Shown here piece after piece: positions 5,328 through 15,800 of a stretch of DNA of 21,018 nt. A program made the translations under genes and the position numbers. Source of the stretch: Streptomyces bikiniensis (GTDB taxonomy: Bacteria; Actinomycetota; Actinomycetes; Streptomycetales; Streptomycetaceae). A model generated the notes under the pieces. That model was given only the letters and a program-made list of their open reading frames with translations, did no database searches and was not told where the DNA came from. The stretch lies in the NCBI GenBank assembly GCA_000716465.1, contig JNWL01000071.1, positions 1-21,018 on the forward strand, given 5' to 3'. Each line of letters begins with the position of its first letter. Positions within the stretch are counted from its first letter, which is position 1.

Positions 5328-8300
5328 GACTGGGTCCTCGATTCTTTCTTCTGCAGGGCGGAGAGCTTCTCCGAGACGATGTTTCCGATACGTGCGAGTG
5401 GTTCCGGTTCGGCCAGGTGGAGATGGCCTTGTTCGAGCGTGTGGTTCTCCACGATTCCTTCGGTGAAGGGAATCCAGGTGGCGGCAAGGGCGCCTTCGGG
5501 CTCCCCGGGCCTGCGGGCGGTGAAGAACAGGAGGTCGGTGTCGGCGCGGCCGGGGACGTGCCGGGCCATCAGCTCGGCGTGGGTCTCGGAGGCGCGAAGC
5601 ACGGCGCGGAGCTCGGCGGTGGAGAACCCGGCGAGGACGGGGTCCTCGCGGCGGATCCGGTCCATCGCCTCGGCCGGGTCGACGGCGGGGCGGGCCGCGG
5701 TCTCCTCGGGCGGCAGCACGGACACGCTGCCCGGGCCGGTCTGGTGGACGTCCATGAGGGCGAGCAGTTCGACGCTCTCGCCGGCCTCCCGCAGCCGGAC
5801 GGCCATCGTGTGGGCGACGAGGCCGCCGAAGGACCAGCCGAGGAGCCGGTAGGGGCCCCAGGGCTGGATCCGGCGGATCCGCTCCAGGTAGGCGTCGGCC
5901 ATCTCCTCGACGCTGCCGGGCCGGTGGCCGGGGTCGCCGAGCGCGCGGGCCTGGAGGGCGTACAGCGGCTGCTCGGGGCCGAGGTGGCGGGCGAGGCCGG
6001 CGTAGGCCCAGCCGACGCCGGTCCCGGGGTGGACGCAGAAGAGGGGGCGGCGGGACCCGGCGGGGCTGAGGGGCAGGAGCACGCCGAGGGCGGAGGCCGT
6101 CGCGCCGGCGTCCGGGCCGTCGTCCTCGCCGAGGAGGCCGGCGGGGGTGGGCGCGCGGAAGAGGTCGCGGACGGTGCGCTCGACGCCGAGGACGCCGCGC
6201 ATCCGGTTGACGAGGCGGACGCCGAGGAGCGAATGCCCGCCGAGCGTGAAGAAGTTGTCGTCGACGGTGACGCGGGGCACGTCGAGGATCTCCGCGAAGA
6301 GCGCGCAGAGGACCTCCTCGCGGGCGTTGCGGGGCGCGCGTCCGCCCGGGGTCGCGGCGGGGCGGTCGGGGACGGGGAGCGCGGCCCGGTCGGGCTTGCC
6401 GTTGACGGTGAGCGGCAGGGCGTCGAGGACGACGACGGCGCCAGGGACGAGGTGTTCGGGCAGGACCCGGCGGGCTTCGGCGAGGAGTTCGGTCGCGGTG
6501 ACGGCGTCGCCGGCGCGCGGGACGGCGTAGGCGACGAGGCGCTTGTCGCCGGGGCGGTCCTCGCGGACGACGGCGAGGGCCTGGCCGACGGCGGGGTGGG
6601 CGGCGAGAACCCGCTCGACCTCGCCGGGTTCGACGCGGACGCCGCGGAGCTTGACCTGCCCGTCCGCCCGGCCGAGGAAGCGCAGTTCGCCGTCCGGGGT
6701 CCACAGGACGCGGTCGCCGGTGCGGTACATGCGACTGCCGTCGGCCTCGAAGGGATCGGGCACGAAGCGTTCGGCGGTGAGGCCGGGGCGGCCGGTGTAG
6801 CCGCGGGCGACGTGGCCTCCTGCGATGTACAGCTCGCCGGGGACGCCGGGCGGGACGGGTCGCAGGGCGTGGTCGAGGACGTGGCTGCGGGTGTTGTCCA
6901 TGGGCCGGCCGAGGTGGAGGCCGGTGCCGGTCAGGGTGCGCTGCCCCGTGGTGAACCACTGGTTGTGCGAGGCGAAGGTGGTCTCGGTGGGGCCGTAGGA
7001 GTGCACGAGGACGGTGTCGGGGCAGTGGGTGAGGACCCGCTGGACGGCGGCGGGCGAGGCGACGTCGCCGCCGGTCCACACCTCGCGCAGCAGGCGGAGG
7101 GTGTCGAGCCCCTCGTCGGCCATGACGTGGAAGAGGCCGACGGTGAAGTAGGCCGTGGTCACGCCGTGCGCGCGGACGGCCCGCGCGGTCTCGGCGAGGT
7201 CGGTGCCGTCGCCGCGCATGAGGACGAGGCTGCCGCCGGACAGGAGCGGCACCCACAGTTCGAAGGCGGAGGCGTCGAAGCCGGTCGCGGAGTGGACGAG
7301 CATCCGGCGGCCGGGGCCGAGGGAGACGTCGCGGTCGGCGGCGAGTTCGACGAGGTTGCGGTGGGTGACGCCGACGCCCTTGGGGCGTCCGGTGGAGCCG
7401 GAGGTGAACATGACGTAGGCGAGGTCGTCCTCGGAGGCGTCCTCGGCGGTGTCCGGGGCGAGGGGGCCGGTCCCGTCCGTGTCGACGCGCAGCACCGGTA
7501 CGCCCTCCGGGGCGGTGTGGTGCCGGTCGGTGGCGACGAGCCGGGTGCCGGAGTCCTCGAGCATGAGGCGGACGCGGGCCTCGGGGAGCCCGGGGTCGAG
7601 CGGCAGGTAGGCGGCGCCGCTCTTGAGGACGGCGAGCGCGGTGGCGACGAGCGGGACGCCGCGGTCGAGGAGGACGCCGACGGTGTCGCCCCGGCGGACG
7701 CCGGCGGCGCGGAGCCGTGCGGCGAGGGCGTCGGCGCGGGCGTCGAGCTGCCCGTAGGTGAGGGTCTCGTCGTCGGCGACGAGGGCGGTGGCCCCGGGGA
7801 CGCGGGCGGCGCGGCGGGCGATGACGCCGTGCACGGTGCCCCGTTCGGCCGGGACCGTGGCGGTGTCGTTGTGGTCGCCGGTGAGCCGGAAGCGGTCGGC
7901 GTCGGTGAGGAGGGGCAGGTCGCCGACGCGCACGGCGGGATCCGTGGCGACGGCGCGCAGGGTGCGTTCGAGGTGGGTGGCGAGGAGGGCGGCGGTGGGG
8001 GCGTCGAAGAGGTCGGTGGCGTATTCGAGTCCGCCGGCGAGGCCCGCGGGCCGGCCGTCGGGTCCGCGCCGCTCGGTGAGGGCGAAGGTGAGGTCGAACT
8101 TGGTGGTGACGGTGGTGAGGAGGGCGGGCCCGTCCTCGCGGAAGAGGCCGTGCGCGGCGGCGGCGCCGGGGACGCCCCGGGTGTAGTCGTGGTGGAGCTG
8201 GACGACGATCTGGGCGAGCGGGTGGTGGGCGGTGGTGCGCACCGGGTTGAGGTGTTCGACGACCCGGTCGAAGGGGAGCTCCTGGTGGGCGTAGGCGGCG

Positions 8301-11300
8301 AGGTCGGTGCGCCGGACGCGGTCGAGGAGCTCGGTGAAGGCCGGGTCGCCCGTGGTGTCGGTGCGCAGGACGAGGGTGTTGACGAAGAAGCCGACGAGCC
8401 CGCCGAGCCGGTCGTCGTCGCGGCCGGCGGTCATGGTGGCGAGCGGCAGGTCGGTGCCGGCGCCGTGCCGGGTGAGGACGGCGGCCAGCGCGGCCTGGAG
8501 GACCATGAAGAGGGTCGCTCCGCCCCGGCGGGCGAGGGCCTCCAGGGCCTCGTGGGTGGCGGCGTCGACGCTGATCGGGGCGTGCGCGCCCCGGTGGCCG
8601 GCCTCGGCGGGCCGGGGGCGGGCGACGGGCAGGTCGAGGACGGCCGGGGCGCCTGCGAGGGCGTCGCGCCAGAAGGCGCGGTGGGCTTCGGCGCGGGGGC
8701 CTTCGAGGAGGTCGCGCTGCCAGAGGGTGTAGTCGGCGTACTGGACGGGCAGCGGGTCCCAGCCGGGGGCGCGTCCCTCGGTGCGGGCGGTGTAGGCGGT
8801 GGCGAGGTCGGCGAGGAGGGGGCCGGTGGACCAGCCGTCGGCGGCGATGTGGTGGACGAGGAGGACGAGGACCTGTCCGGTGCCGTCGTCGGGGGTGAGG
8901 AGGGCGGCCCGGAGCGGGGTCTCCTCGGCGAGGTCGAAGACGTGGCCCGCGGCTTCGGCGGCGGCGTCGGCGAGCCGGGCCGCGGGGACGGTCCGTACGT
9001 CGAGGGTGGGGCGGACGCCGGTGAGGACGTCCTGGTGGGGCTCGCCGTCGACGGCGCGGTAGCGGGTGCGCAGCACCTCGTGCCGGTCGGACAGGTCGGC
9101 GAGCGCGGCGGCGAGGGCGGCCGGGTCGAGGGGGGCGGCGGGGCGCAGGACGAGCGGGATGTTGTAGGAGGCGCTGGGGCCTTCGAGGGTGTCGACGAAC
9201 CAGAGGCGGCGCTGCGCGTACGAGAGCGGAAGGCGCTCGGGGCGGTCGGCGCGGGCGACGGGCCGGAGTCGCGGCGCGGCGTCGGGCTCGTCGCCGGCGG
9301 CGCCGATGCGCCGGGCGAGGGCGGTGGGCGTGGGGGCGAGGAGGAGGTCGCGGACCTGGACGTCGGCGCCGAGCCGGGCGCGGATCCGGTTGGCGAGGCG
9401 GACGCCGCTCATGGAGTGGCCGCCGATGGTGAAGAAGCCCTCGTGGGGGCCGACCTCGTCGAGGCCGAGGGCTTCGGCGAAGAGGGCGCGCAGGGTGTCG
9501 ACGAGCTCCCGGTCGGCGGGATCGTCCTCGGGGGCGTCCGCGCCCGGCGGGGCGTCGGGCGCGGCGGCGGCGCGGTCGCGGCGGGCGTCGAGGGCGCGCC
9601 GGTCGGCGGCGGGGACGAGGCGCTCGTCCGTGACGGGGGCGGCCGGGTCGTCGGCGGCGGTGCGCAGCGCGGTTTCGAGGGCGGCGAGGAGGAGCCGGGG
9701 GACGTCCTCGTCGAGGACGTCCCGGGCGTATTCGAGGGCCAGGGCGAGTCCGGCGGGCGCGCCGTCGGCGTCGCGGTGGTCGACGCAGGCGGCGGTGAGG
9801 TCGAACTTGGTGGTGGCGGGCCCCTCCTCGGCCGGGAAGCGGCCGGTGAGGCCGCCGAAGGAGAAGGTCTCCGGGTCGGGTCCGGCGGCGCGGAGGGTGA
9901 GCATCACCTGGAAGAGGGGGTGGACGCCAGGTGTGCGGGGCGGGTTGAGGTGTTCGACGAGCAGGTCGAAGGGGAGCCGCTGGTGGGCGAAGGCGGCGAG
10001 GTCGGTGTCGCGGACGCGGTCGATGAGGTCGGCGGAGGAGGGCGCGCCGGTGGTGTCGGTGGGCAGGACGAGGGTGTTGACGAAGAAGCCGACGAGGTCG
10101 TCGAGGGCTTCGTCGTCGCGGCCTGCGACGGGGGTGCCGAGGGCGAGCCGTTCGCCGGCGCCGGCGGCGCGCAGGGCGAGGCCGAGGGCGGCCTGGAGGA
10201 TCATGAGGAGGCTGGCGTCGTGGTCCTCGGCGAGGCGGACGAGCCGGGCGTGGACGGCGGGTTCGAGGCGGGTGGCGACGAGGCCGCCGGCGTGGTCGCG
10301 GAGGGCGGGCCGGGGCCGGTCGAGGGGCAGCGGGGTGACGGCGGGCAGGGCGCCGAGGGCGTCCCGCCAGTGGGCGAGGCCCTGGCCGGTGACGGAGCAG
10401 GGGTCGTCGGGGTCGCCGAGCACGTCGTGCTGCCAGAGGGTGTAGTCGGCGTACTGGACGGGCAGCGGCTCCCACTCCGGCGCGCGGCCCCCGGCGCGGG
10501 CGGCGTAGGCGGCGGCGAGGTCGGTCATGAGCGGGGTGAGCGACCAGCCGTCGCCGGCGACGTGGTGGAGCAGGACCGCGAGGGTGGCGCCGGGGCCGTC
10601 CTCGGGGAGGAGGAGGGCGACGCGCAGCGGGAGTTCGCGGGCGAGGTCGAAGGTCTCGGCGGTGAAGCGGGCGACGAGGCCGGGCAGGGCGCCCGCCGGG
10701 GCTTCGACGGTCCTGAGGCGTACCGCGCTCGCGGCGAGGACGTGCTGGTAGGGCTCGCCGTCGGGGGCGAGGAGGACGGTGCGGAGCGCCTCGTGGCGTT
10801 CGGCGAGGTCGGTGACGGCGGCGGCGAGCGCGGCGCGGTCGGGGGCCGTGTCCAGGTGGAGGACGATCGGCATGTTGTAGGCGGCGGAGGGGCCGTCGAG
10901 CTGGTTGACGAGCCAGAGGCGGCGCTGGGCGTGGGAGAGCGGCACCCGCTCGTCGGCGGGGAGCGGGTCCTCGTGGACGACGGGGAGCCGGGGGTCGGTG
11001 GTGCGGAGCACCTTGCGGTTGATCTTGCCCGAGCTGGTGCGCGGCAGGGCGACGACGATCGAGACGACGGGCACGGCCGCGGCGGGCATCCGCTCGCGCA
11101 CCCGGTCGCGCAGTTCCTCGGCGCCGGTGCCGCCGTCGGTGACGACGAAGGCGACGAGGCGCTTGACCCCGTCGGCGTCCTGCTGGGCGACGACGGCGGC
11201 CTCGCGGACGGCGGGATGTCCGGCGAGGACGGAGTCGACGGCGGCGGGGTCGATGCGCTGGCCTCCGATCTTGACCTCGTCGTCGAGACGTCCGTGGTAG

Positions 11301-12436
11301 AGGATCTGGCGGTCGTCGCCAATGGTGACCAGGTCGCCGGTGCGGTAGGCGCGTTCGCCGTCGAGCTCGGTGAAGCGGCGGGCGTTCAGCTCGGGCCGGT
11401 GGAGGTAGCCGCGGGTCAGACCGCCGCCGAGGAGCCAGAGCTCCCCTTCGACGACGGCGGCGCGGACGCCGGGGAGGGGGCGGCCGATGGGGACGGGCCC
11501 CGCGTCGTGCCGGGTGAGGTCCGCGACGGTGGCCACGACGGTGGTCTCGGTGGGCCCGTAGGCGTTGAGCAGCCGGACGCGGTCGCCGACGAGGCCGCGC
11601 CACTGGGCGATCCGCTCGGGCAGGGCGGCCTCGCCGTAGATGATGACGGTGCGCAGCGCCGCGGGGAGCCGGACCGCGCCGGTGGTGAGGACGTGCACCA
11701 GCTCGTGCCAGTAGGCGGCGGGCAGGTCGAGGAGGGTGACGCCGGCCCGTTCGCAGCCGGCGAGGAGTTCGCCGACGTCGAGCATGTCGTCGGTGCGGAG
11801 CACGAGGGTGCCGCCGGCGCCCAGGACGGTGAAGACCTCCTGGATGCTGGCGTCGAAGTGCAGAGGGCTGAACTGCAGGACGCGGGAGTCGGCGTCGATG
11901 CCGTACGCGGGGGTGGCGCCGGCGATGAAGTGGGCGAGGGAGTCGTGGGCGACGACGACGCCGTTGGGAACGCCGGTGGAGCCGGAGGTGTAGATGACGT
12001 ACGCGGCGCCCTCTCCCGCGCCGGGCCCGTCGAGGACGAGCTCGCCGTGGCGGGCGACCTCGGCGGGCTCGGGGGCGGCGTCGCCGCAGGCGTCCCGGAG
12101 GATGGCGGCGTTGCGGGCGTCGGGGGCCTGCACGTCGAGCGGGAGGTAGGCGGCGCCGGTGGTGAGGACGGCGAGGAGGCCGACGATCGCGTCGACGCCG
12201 CGCGGCCGGTGGAGCGCCACGAGGCGGCCGGGTCCGGCGCCCCGGGCGGCGAGTTCGGCGGCCCGGGCGCGGACGGCGGCGCCGAGTCCGGCGTAGGTCA
12301 GGCGCGCGTCGGCGTGGACCAGGGCCACGGCCTCGGGGCGGGTGCGCTCCTGGGCGGCGATGAGGTCGAGCACCGGCGGCGCGGCGGCGGGAGAGGGTCC
12401 GCCGTCGAGCAGGTCGTCCGTTCTGCTGCGGGGCAT
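5324..12436 (-). CDS. Terminal NRPS with order A-C-T-C-A-T-TE
   Basis: A 2370-residue synthetase. Domains: A1 about 20-480 ([28 protein letters not shown]10 Lys471); C1 497-945 (HHVAGDG, 624-630); T1 975-1045 (GGHSMS, Ser1008); C2 1068-1515 (HHIAADG, 1195-1201); A2 1535-2022 ([28 protein letters not shown], Lys2014); T2 2038-2102 (GGHSLL, Ser2069); TE 2128-2360 (GWSFGG, Ser2202; Asp2229; His2338 or 2340). A1 runs straight into C1 with no carrier domain, and C1-T1 has no A domain, so A1 must load a carrier elsewhere in the chain. Pocket residues give DAQDIYAVVK for A1 and DAFYWGSFAK for A2; I recognise neither code. A1 has Asn in place of the A3 lysine (PNG) and KIGG in place of KIRG, so its activity deserves a test. 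No epimerisation domain is present. The ATG at 12436 has GGAGGAA six bases upstream. The TE makes this the releasing enzyme. Confidence 0.95.
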   Translation of the reverse strand: MPRSRTDDLLDGGPSPAAAPPVLDLIAAQERTRPEAVALVHADARLTYAGLGAAVRARAAELAARGAGPGRLVALHRPRGVDAIVGLLAVLTTGAAYLPLDVQAPDARNAAILRDACGDAAPEPAEVARHGELVLDGPGAGEGAAYVIYTSGSTGVPNGVVVAHDSLAHFIAGATPAYGIDADSRVLQFSPLHFDASIQEVFTVLGAGGTLVLRTDDMLDVGELLAGCERAGVTLLDLPAAYWHELVHVLTTGAVRLPAALRTVIIYGEAALPERIAQWRGLVGDRVRLLNAYGPTETTVVATVADLTRHDAGPVPIGRPLPGVRAAVVEGELWLLGGGLTRGYLHRPELNARRFTELDGERAYRTGDLVTIGDDRQILYHGRLDDEVKIGGQRIDPAAVDSVLAGHPAVREAAVVAQQDADGVKRLVAFVVTDGGTGAEELRDRVRERMPAAAVPVVSIVVALPRTSSGKINRKVLRTTDPRLPVVHEDPLPADERVPLSHAQRRLWLVNQLDGPSAAYNMPIVLHLDTAPDRAALAAAVTDLAERHEALRTVLLAPDGEPYQHVLAASAVRLRTVEAPAGALPGLVARFTAETFDLARELPLRVALLLPEDGPGATLAVLLHHVAGDGWSLTPLMTDLAAAYAARAGGRAPEWEPLPVQYADYTLWQHDVLGDPDDPCSVTGQGLAHWRDALGALPAVTPLPLDRPRPALRDHAGGLVATRLEPAVHARLVRLAEDHDASLLMILQAALGLALRAAGAGERLALGTPVAGRDDEALDDLVGFFVNTLVLPTDTTGAPSSADLIDRVRDTDLAAFAHQRLPFDLLVEHLNPPRTPGVHPLFQVMLTLRAAGPDPETFSFGGLTGRFPAEEGPATTKFDLTAACVDHRDADGAPAGLALALEYARDVLDEDVPRLLLAALETALRTAADDPAAPVTDERLVPAADRRALDARRDRAAAAPDAPPGADAPEDDPADRELVDTLRALFAEALGLDEVGPHEGFFTIGGHSMSGVRLANRIRARLGADVQVRDLLLAPTPTALARRIGAAGDEPDAAPRLRPVARADRPERLPLSYAQRRLWFVDTLEGPSASYNIPLVLRPAAPLDPAALAAALADLSDRHEVLRTRYRAVDGEPHQDVLTGVRPTLDVRTVPAARLADAAAEAAGHVFDLAEETPLRAALLTPDDGTGQVLVLLVHHIAADGWSTGPLLADLATAYTARTEGRAPGWDPLPVQYADYTLWQRDLLEGPRAEAHRAFWRDALAGAPAVLDLPVARPRPAEAGHRGAHAPISVDAATHEALEALARRGGATLFMVLQAALAAVLTRHGAGTDLPLATMTAGRDDDRLGGLVGFFVNTLVLRTDTTGDPAFTELLDRVRRTDLAAYAHQELPFDRVVEHLNPVRTTAHHPLAQIVVQLHHDYTRGVPGAAAAHGLFREDGPALLTTVTTKFDLTFALTERRGPDGRPAGLAGGLEYATDLFDAPTAALLATHLERTLRAVATDPAVRVGDLPLLTDADRFRLTGDHNDTATVPAERGTVHGVIARRAARVPGATALVADDETLTYGQLDARADALAARLRAAGVRRGDTVGVLLDRGVPLVATALAVLKSGAAYLPLDPGLPEARVRLMLEDSGTRLVATDRHHTAPEGVPVLRVDTDGTGPLAPDTAEDASEDDLAYVMFTSGSTGRPKGVGVTHRNLVELAADRDVSLGPGRRMLVHSATGFDASAFELWVPLLSGGSLVLMRGDGTDLAETARAVRAHGVTTAYFTVGLFHVMADEGLDTLRLLREVWTGGDVASPAAVQRVLTHCPDTVLVHSYGPTETTFASHNQWFTTGQRTLTGTGLHLGRPMDNTRSHVLDHALRPVPPGVPGELYIAGGHVARGYTGRPGLTAERFVPDPFEADGSRMYRTGDRVLWTPDGELRFLGRADGQVKLRGVRVEPGEVERVLAAHPAVGQALAVVREDRPGDKRLVAYAVPRAGDAVTATELLAEARRVLPEHLVPGAVVVLDALPLTVNGKPDRAALPVPDRPAATPGGRAPRNAREEVLCALFAEILDVPRVTVDDNFFTLGGHSLLGVRLVNRMRGVLGVERTVRDLFRAPTPAGLLGEDDGPDAGATASALGVLLPLSPAGSRRPLFCVHPGTGVGWAYAGLARHLGPEQPLYALQARALGDPGHRPGSVEEMADAYLERIRRIQPWGPYRLLGWSFGGLVAHTMAVRLREAGESVELLALMDVHQTGPGSVSVLPPEETAARPAVDPAEAMDRIRREDPVLAGFSTAELRAVLRASETHAELMARHVPGRADTDLLFFTARRPGEPEGALAATWIPFTEGIVENHTLEQGHLHLAEPEPLARIGNIVSEKLSALQKKESRTQS
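10401..10503. repeat. 103-bp near-identical block, copy 1
   Basis: This stretch in C1 of the terminal NRPS matches 16133-16235 at 101 of 103 bases by my count. It encodes [20 protein letters not shown] followed by [10 protein letters not shown]. The DNA match exceeds what protein conservation requires and points to recent duplication or gene conversion between C domains. Confidence 0.85.
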
Positions 12437-12442
12437 GCTGGG

Positions 12443-12449
12443 TTCCTCC
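12443..12449 (-). promoter_or_regulatory. Ribosome binding site of the terminal NRPS
   Basis: GGAGGAA on the minus strand, six bases before the ATG at 12436. It is one of the strongest Shine-Dalgarno matches in the window and fixes the start of the terminal NRPS. Confidence 0.85.
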
Positions 12450-12540
12450 GGTAAGGGGCGGGAGACCGGGGCGAACGGTTCCTCTCGCCTCCGTGACCAC
12501 CACGCTAGGGGCGGCCCCCGCCCTCCCGGGGCAGAAGACG

Positions 12541-12580
12541 CGGCAGCTCCGGGCGGCAGGTGCGCCGCCCGGAGCTGCCG
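12541..12580 (-). terminator. Perfect 17-bp hairpin between NRPS genes
   Basis: Arms 12541-12557 (cggcagctccgggcggc) and 12564-12580 are exact reverse complements around a six-base loop (aggtgc). It lacks a U run, as is common for actinomycete terminators. It lies between the stop of the C-T-C-T synthetase and the start of the terminal synthetase, so it could end or attenuate the upstream transcript. Confidence 0.65.
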
Positions 12581-12804
12581 GTGGGAGGAGGCGTGCGGAG
12601 GGGGTGCGGGGAGGGGCGGTCCCGGGTGGGAGCGGGTCGGGGGCGCGGGACGGTCACGGCGCGGCGCTCCGTCCCGTACGGAGCCCGGCCCCGTACCCGC
12701 GCCCGCGCCCGCGCCCGGCCCCGTCTCGGGTCGTCCACGGGCACGGCGACCTGCCCGTACGGAGCCCTGCCCGTCCCGGAGCGCGCCCGGGGCGGGTGCC
12801 GGCC

Positions 12805-15800
12805 TCAGCGGCCGGTGCGGGTGCCCGCCCGGGTGCGCCGCTTGAGCGCGGGGGCCGGGACCGGGGGGCGGGGCGGCCCGGCGGGGCCGTGGGCGCGGGG
12901 CTCACCCGGGCTCCGGGGGGCGCCGGCCCGGGTGCTGTCCGGGGCCTTGCGGGTGCCGGGCGCCGGGTCGTCGAGCAGCCTTGCGAGGGCCGCGGCGGTC
13001 GGGTTGCGGAAGACGTCCCGCAGGGTGAGGTCCTGGCCGAACTCGGCCCGGATCCGGTTGAGGAGCCGCACCGCGAGCAGCGAATGCCCGCCGGTCTTGA
13101 AGAAGTTGTCCGTGCGGCCCACGTCCCGGCCGCCGAGGACCTCCCGGAAGAGGACGAGCAGCCGCTCCTCCCGGGCACGGGCCGGGGCCCCCTCCTCCGG
13201 CCCGGCCGTGGCCGCGCCGGACCGCTCCCCCCCGCCGCCGATCGCGACGCGGGCGGGGGCGAGGTACTCGGGGAGCCGCCGCTCGGCCCAGGCCCGCAGC
13301 TCCTCCTCGGTGACGGCGGCGCCGGGCGCGCGGGCGACGGTGGCGTGCAGCCGGTCGTCGTGGACGGCGACGGAGACGCCGGTGACGGCCGGGTGGGAGA
13401 GCAGGGCCTCCTCGACGCGCCCGGGTTCGACGGCGTAGCCGCCGGCGGTGAGGACGGCGACGGGCCGCAGGGTGCCGTCGGCGGCGGCGTACGCCCTGAG
13501 GCCGGTGGCGCGCAGTCCGCCGCCGGGCGCCGGGGCGTGCACCTCGCCGGGGACGCGGACGGGTGCGGGCCGTCCGTGCTCGTCGAGGACGGTGCCGTGC
13601 ACCGACGGTGACGGTGCGCCGGTCCCGTAGCGGGGGGCGGAGAGCGGGGCCGCGGGGTCGGCGGCGAAGGCGTCGAGGGTCTCGGCGAGGCGCCCGGCGA
13701 GCAGGCGGGCGGTGTCGGCGTCGTACAGGGCGGTGGCGTACTCCAGGACGCCGCGCAGTCCCCCGGGGGCGCCGTCGGGGCCGGTGAGTTCGGTGAGGGC
13801 GAAGGTCAGGTCGCTCTTGGCTCCCGTGCCGGTGAAGGCGACGGGGTCGCCGTCGAGGACGGACGGGACGCGGCCGGCGGTGTCGGCGGCGTGGACCTGG
13901 AGCATGACCTGGACGAGCGGGGCGTGGGCGGCGGAGCGCTGCGGGCTGAGGTGCTCGACCAGCCGGTCGAAGGGCAGGTCCTGGTGGCTGTAGGCGGCCA
14001 GGCCGGACTCGCGGACCCGGTGGACGAGGTCGGTGAAGGCGGGGTCGCCGGACGTGTCGGTGCGCAGGACGAGGGTGTTGACGAAGAAGCCGACGAGCGG
14101 GTGGAGGGCGTGGTCGGCGCGGCCGGCGACGGTGGTGCCGAGGGCGATGTCGGTGCCGGCGCCGTGCCGGGTGAGCAGGGCGGCGAGGGCGGCCTGGACG
14201 ACCATGAAGAGGGTGGCGCCGTGGGCGCGGGCGGTGCGCAGCAGCGCCTGGTGGGTGGCGGCGCCCACCTCGAAGCCGGTGAGGGCGCCCCGGCCGTCGG
14301 CCTCCAGCGGACGGGGGCGGTCGGTGGGGAGGGCGAGGAGCGGCGGCATCCCGGCGAGGGCGGTGCTCCAGTGGGCGAGTTGTTCGGCGGCGACGCCGGG
14401 GGTGCCGGGTTCGTCGTCGGTGCCGGGTGTGCCGTCGAGCAGGTGGTGCTGCCAGAGGGTGTAGTCGGCGTACTGGACGGGGAGCGGCGGCCGGGCGGGC
14501 GCGCGACCGGCGGCACGGGCGCGGTAGGCGGCGTCGAGGTCGGCGAGGAGGCAGGAGGTGGACCAGCCGTCGCCGGCGATGTGGTGGACGAGGAGGACGA
14601 GGGTCTGCCGCTCGTCGGCGTCGGTGACGAGCGCGGCCCGGAAGGGGATCTCGGCGGCGAGGTCGAAGACGTGGCCCGCGGCGGCGTCGACGGCGGCGCG
14701 GACCGCTTCGGGTCCTTCGGCGCGGATCTCGTCGAGGACGGGGGCCCGGTCGTCGAGGACCAGCTGGTACGGCTCTCCGTCGGCGTACCGGTAGACGGTG
14801 CGGAGCACTTCGTGCCGGGCGGCGGTGTCGGCGAGCGCGGCGGAGAGGGCGGCCGGGTCGAGCGGGCGGTGCAGGCGGGTGACGACGGGGATGTTGTAGG
14901 TGGCGCTGGGGCCTTCGAGGCGGCCGACGAACCAGAGGCGGCGCTGGGCGGCGGAGAGCGGCAGCCGGGCGGGGCGCAGGGCGGCGGGGACCGGGCGGAG
15001 GGCGGGGCGGGCGGGGCCGTCGCCGTGCTCGTCGAGGCGGCGCAGCAGCGCCTCCGGGGTGGGGGCGAGGAAGACGTCGCGGATGGTGGCCGGGAGGCCG
15101 AGGGTGCCCCGCACCCGGTTGGCGAGCTTGCCGGCCAGGAGGGAGTGGCCGCCGAGCTTGAAGAAGTTGTCGTCGGGCAGGACGGCGTCGCGGTCGAGGA
15201 GTTCGGCGTAGAGGCCGCGGAGGATCTCCTCGCGGGGGTCGGCGGACGCGGTCTCCCGGCGGCCCGGTGCGTCCTCGGCGCCGGTGGCGGTCTCGCGCGC
15301 GGCGTCGAGCGCCGCGTGGCGCCGGTCGAGCTCCCGCCGCTGGGCCCCGGTGGTCCAGGCGACGGTGCTCAGGGGTGTGTCCCCGGGCTGTGCGGCGAGT
15401 GTCGCGAGGGCGTGGCGGAAGAGGCCGAGGAGGAGGTCGGCGGTGCCGGCGTCGTACAGGTCGGTGGCGTACTGGAGGCCGAGGAGGAGCCCGGCGGGCT
15501 CGCCGTCGGCGCCGGTGCGCTCCTGGCAGTGGAAGGAGAGGTCGAACTTGGCGGTGGCGAGGTCGGCCTCGTCGAGGACGGCGGGGACGCCGCCGACGCG
15601 CAGTTCCCGCGCCTGCCCGGGGTGTGCCGCGACCATCACCTGGAAGACGGGGTGGCGGCCGAGGGAGCGCTCGGGATTGAGGTGTTCGACCAGGAGGTCG
15701 AAGGGCAGGTCGTCGTGGGCGAAGGCGGCGAGGTCGGCGTCCCGGACCCGCCGGACGACCTCGGCGAGGGTGGGGTCGCCGGAGAGGTCGGTGCGCAGGG

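Larger units (their letters stand above)
12437..12804. other. Long spacer between the two large NRPS genes
   Basis: This 368-bp gap holds, in minus-strand order, a GC-rich stretch with two copies of cccgtacggagccc (12754-12767 and 12673-12686), the perfect hairpin at 12541-12580, then about 100 bases leading to the ribosome binding site. A TAGCGT near 12506-12511 fits a TANNNT -10 box, but no -35 at normal spacing is visible. I found no convincing gene in it. Reading frames crossing it are short and arginine/proline-rich. It may hold a second promoter for the terminal NRPS and mbtH. Confidence 0.5.

Noticed and set aside
5417..12454. A 2345-codon open frame on the plus strand
   Set aside because: It is the mirror of the terminal NRPS. 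Very GC-rich genes leave long open antisense frames; its translation is Gly/Glu/Val-rich and has no domain.
5112..12503. A 2463-codon minus-strand frame ending in the MbtH protein
   Set aside because: Only the last 71 codons are real. The remainder is an Arg/Pro-rich shadow of the NRPS in another frame, and MbtH has its own start and ribosome site.
12673..12767. Paired cccgtacggagccc copies as an operator
   Set aside because: The copies are 81 bp apart, cgtacgg-type words are scattered elsewhere in this GC-rich window, and no promoter lies between them; chance is likely.
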